Shown here one piece after another: positions 5,511 through 6,280 of a DNA stretch of 6,280 nt (its first letter is position 1; each line of letters opens with the position of its first letter). The notes under the pieces were generated by a model. It had not been told where the DNA came from. It saw nothing but the letters and a program-made list of their open reading frames with translations, and searched no databases. Source of the DNA: Caryophanales bacterium UBA2298 (GTDB lineage Bacteria; Bacillota_I; Bacilli_A; Izemoplasmatales; Hujiaoplasmataceae); NCBI GenBank assembly GCA_002345425.1, contig DDWA01000040.1:1-6280 (forward strand). Reading direction: 5' to 3'. The position numbers and the translations under genes are program-made.

Positions 5511-6190
5511 TGCAATCAAAAATATTAATTGTTGAAGATGACCAAGTTATTTTAAGATTCCTAGCTTTAGCCTTAAAAACCAATGGTTACGATGTTATCG
5601 ATGCGAGAAATGGTTTGTTGGGTATCAATTTATTTATTAGTCATAATCCTGATTTAGTGCTTTTAGATTTAGGTTTACCTGATATCGAAGGTATGGAAGT
5701 AATTAAAGAAATCAGAAAAATTTCTGATAAACCTATAATAATAATTTCCGCAAGAGATCGCGATTTGGATAAAATCGAAGCACTTGACAACGGCGCTAAC
5801 GATTACATCACAAAACCCTTTAATATCGGTGAAGTTCTAGCTAGAGTAAGAGTTTCTTTAAGGGGAATTATTAAAATCAATGAAAATAAAACTTTTGTTT
5901 ACAGTGATTTGACAATTGACTTTGACAGGCATAAAGTTTTTGTAGAGGAAGAAGAGGTTCACTTAACGCCAATTGAGTTTAAAATTTTAGAAACTCTAGT
6001 CAAATATCAAGGAAAAGTGTTAACCCATAAGTTTTTGCAAAGTGAAACGTGGGGTTATGAAACGGTTGATAATTACCAAACATTAAGAGTGTTTATTGCC
6101 TCAATCAGAAAGAAGATTGAAAAAGAAAATAGAATAAATCAGTATATCATAACCGAAGTTGGTGTGGGATACCGTTTTAATGATGAGTAA
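5510..6190 (+). CDS. kdpE: KdpE-type OmpR/PhoB-family response regulator
   Basis: This cytoplasmic transcription factor of 226 aa is activated by phosphotransfer from the adjacent kinase. The receiver domain (about 1-118) has the acidic pocket E9-D10-D11, phospho-acceptor D53 in LLDLGLPD, switch residue S80, and K102 in TKPF. All catalytic positions are present. The winged-helix output domain (about 125-224) carries LTPIEFKIL at 152-160, the recognition helix around TLRVFIASIRKKIEK (191-205), and the closing VGVGYRF. These are standard for the OmpR/PhoB family, whose members bind tandem direct repeats as head-to-tail dimers. The pairing with a KdpD-type kinase identifies it as KdpE-like. A probable target is the 11-bp-period TTTATA repeat ahead of this operon, which would make it autoregulatory. 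No kdpFABC genes are in view. Confidence 0.94.
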   Translation: MQSKILIVEDDQVILRFLALALKTNGYDVIDARNGLLGINLFISHNPDLVLLDLGLPDIEGMEVIKEIRKISDKPIIIISARDRDLDKIEALDNGANDYITKPFNIGEVLARVRVSLRGIIKINENKTFVYSDLTIDFDRHKVFVEEEEVHLTPIEFKILETLVKYQGKVLTHKFLQSETWGYETVDNYQTLRVFIASIRKKIEKENRINQYIITEVGVGYRFNDE

Positions 6191-6216
6191 AGGTAGAAAA
6201 AAATTCTACCTTTTTC
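6189..6216 (+). terminator. Intrinsic terminator of the potassium operon
   Basis: AGGTAGAA (6191-6198) pairs with TTCTACCT (6204-6211) around an AAAAA loop. The stem is extended by two A-T pairs (6189-6190 with 6212-6213), giving about 10 bp that start in the regulator's TAA stop codon. A T-rich run follows (TTTTT, then CTTTCTTTTTT). It ends the six-gene operon. Confidence 0.9.
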
Positions 6217-6280
6217 TTTCTTTTTTAAAAGTAAACAAAACTTAAAATTAGAAGAAAAAATTAACTATTAAATGGCTTAA
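6217..6280. other. AT-rich tail without a recognisable feature
   Basis: This is 64 bases of AT-rich sequence after the terminator. No Shine-Dalgarno plus start codon is seen on the + strand. On the - strand only ten codons before a stop are open from the edge, too few to claim the end of a convergent gene. Confidence 0.5.

Noticed and set aside
6217..6280. End of a convergent - strand gene at the right edge
   Set aside because: Only about ten codons are open before a stop, with no recognisable residues, so it cannot be supported.

Overview
The window is AT-rich (roughly one third G+C by eye) and every supported gene is on the + strand. TGG is used for tryptophan, and TGA ends the potassium-channel gene inside an ATGA overlap, so the standard bacterial code applies. 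Shine-Dalgarno sites are purine-rich (AGGAGGT, AAGGTGG). Together with a thioredoxin reductase-like protein of the type known from anaerobic clostridia, this suggests an anaerobic, low-GC Bacillota or a relative such as Erysipelotrichia or Izemoplasma-like lineages. The exact taxon cannot be fixed from the window.

Region 1 (1-1181) is a redox pair. It holds the 3' part of a thioredoxin gene with an unusual Cys-Arg-Pro-Cys active site. Four bases downstream lies a short (287 aa) thioredoxin reductase-like flavoprotein. It keeps the FAD-binding motifs and the redox CxxC but lacks both NADPH-binding signatures, which fits the ferredoxin-dependent flavin thioredoxin reductases (FFTR). A clear intrinsic terminator closes this unit.

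Region 2 (1182-1284) is a short intergenic control region. It contains a perfect TTTATA direct repeat with 11-bp periodicity, resembling the E. coli KdpE operator as I remember it. It also has a second partial copy 44 bp downstream, a consensus -10 box with a poor -35, and a strong ribosome-binding site.

Region 3 (1285-6190) is a tightly packed six-gene potassium-uptake operon in which every junction overlaps. In order it encodes a 63-aa Sm-like small protein, a TrkA-type protein with only the nucleotide-binding RCK_N domain, a second TrkA-type protein with a degenerate RCK_N plus RCK_C, a TrkH channel subunit, a KdpD-type sensor kinase without the usual cytoplasmic KdpD/Usp N-terminus, and a KdpE-type response regulator. 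A strong terminator follows at once. The likely logic is that the kinase senses potassium or turgor stress and phosphorylates the regulator. The regulator would then activate this same operon through the TTTATA repeats, producing TrkH gated by a two-part TrkA ring.

Region 4 (about 6217-6280) is a 64-base AT-rich tail with no supportable feature. There is no mobile element, CRISPR array, tRNA or rRNA in the window. The points most worth pursuing are the pyridine-nucleotide-independent thioredoxin system, the rewired Kdp-type signalling onto a Trk channel with its candidate operator, the asymmetric TrkA pair, and the uncharacterised Sm-like protein that leads the operon.
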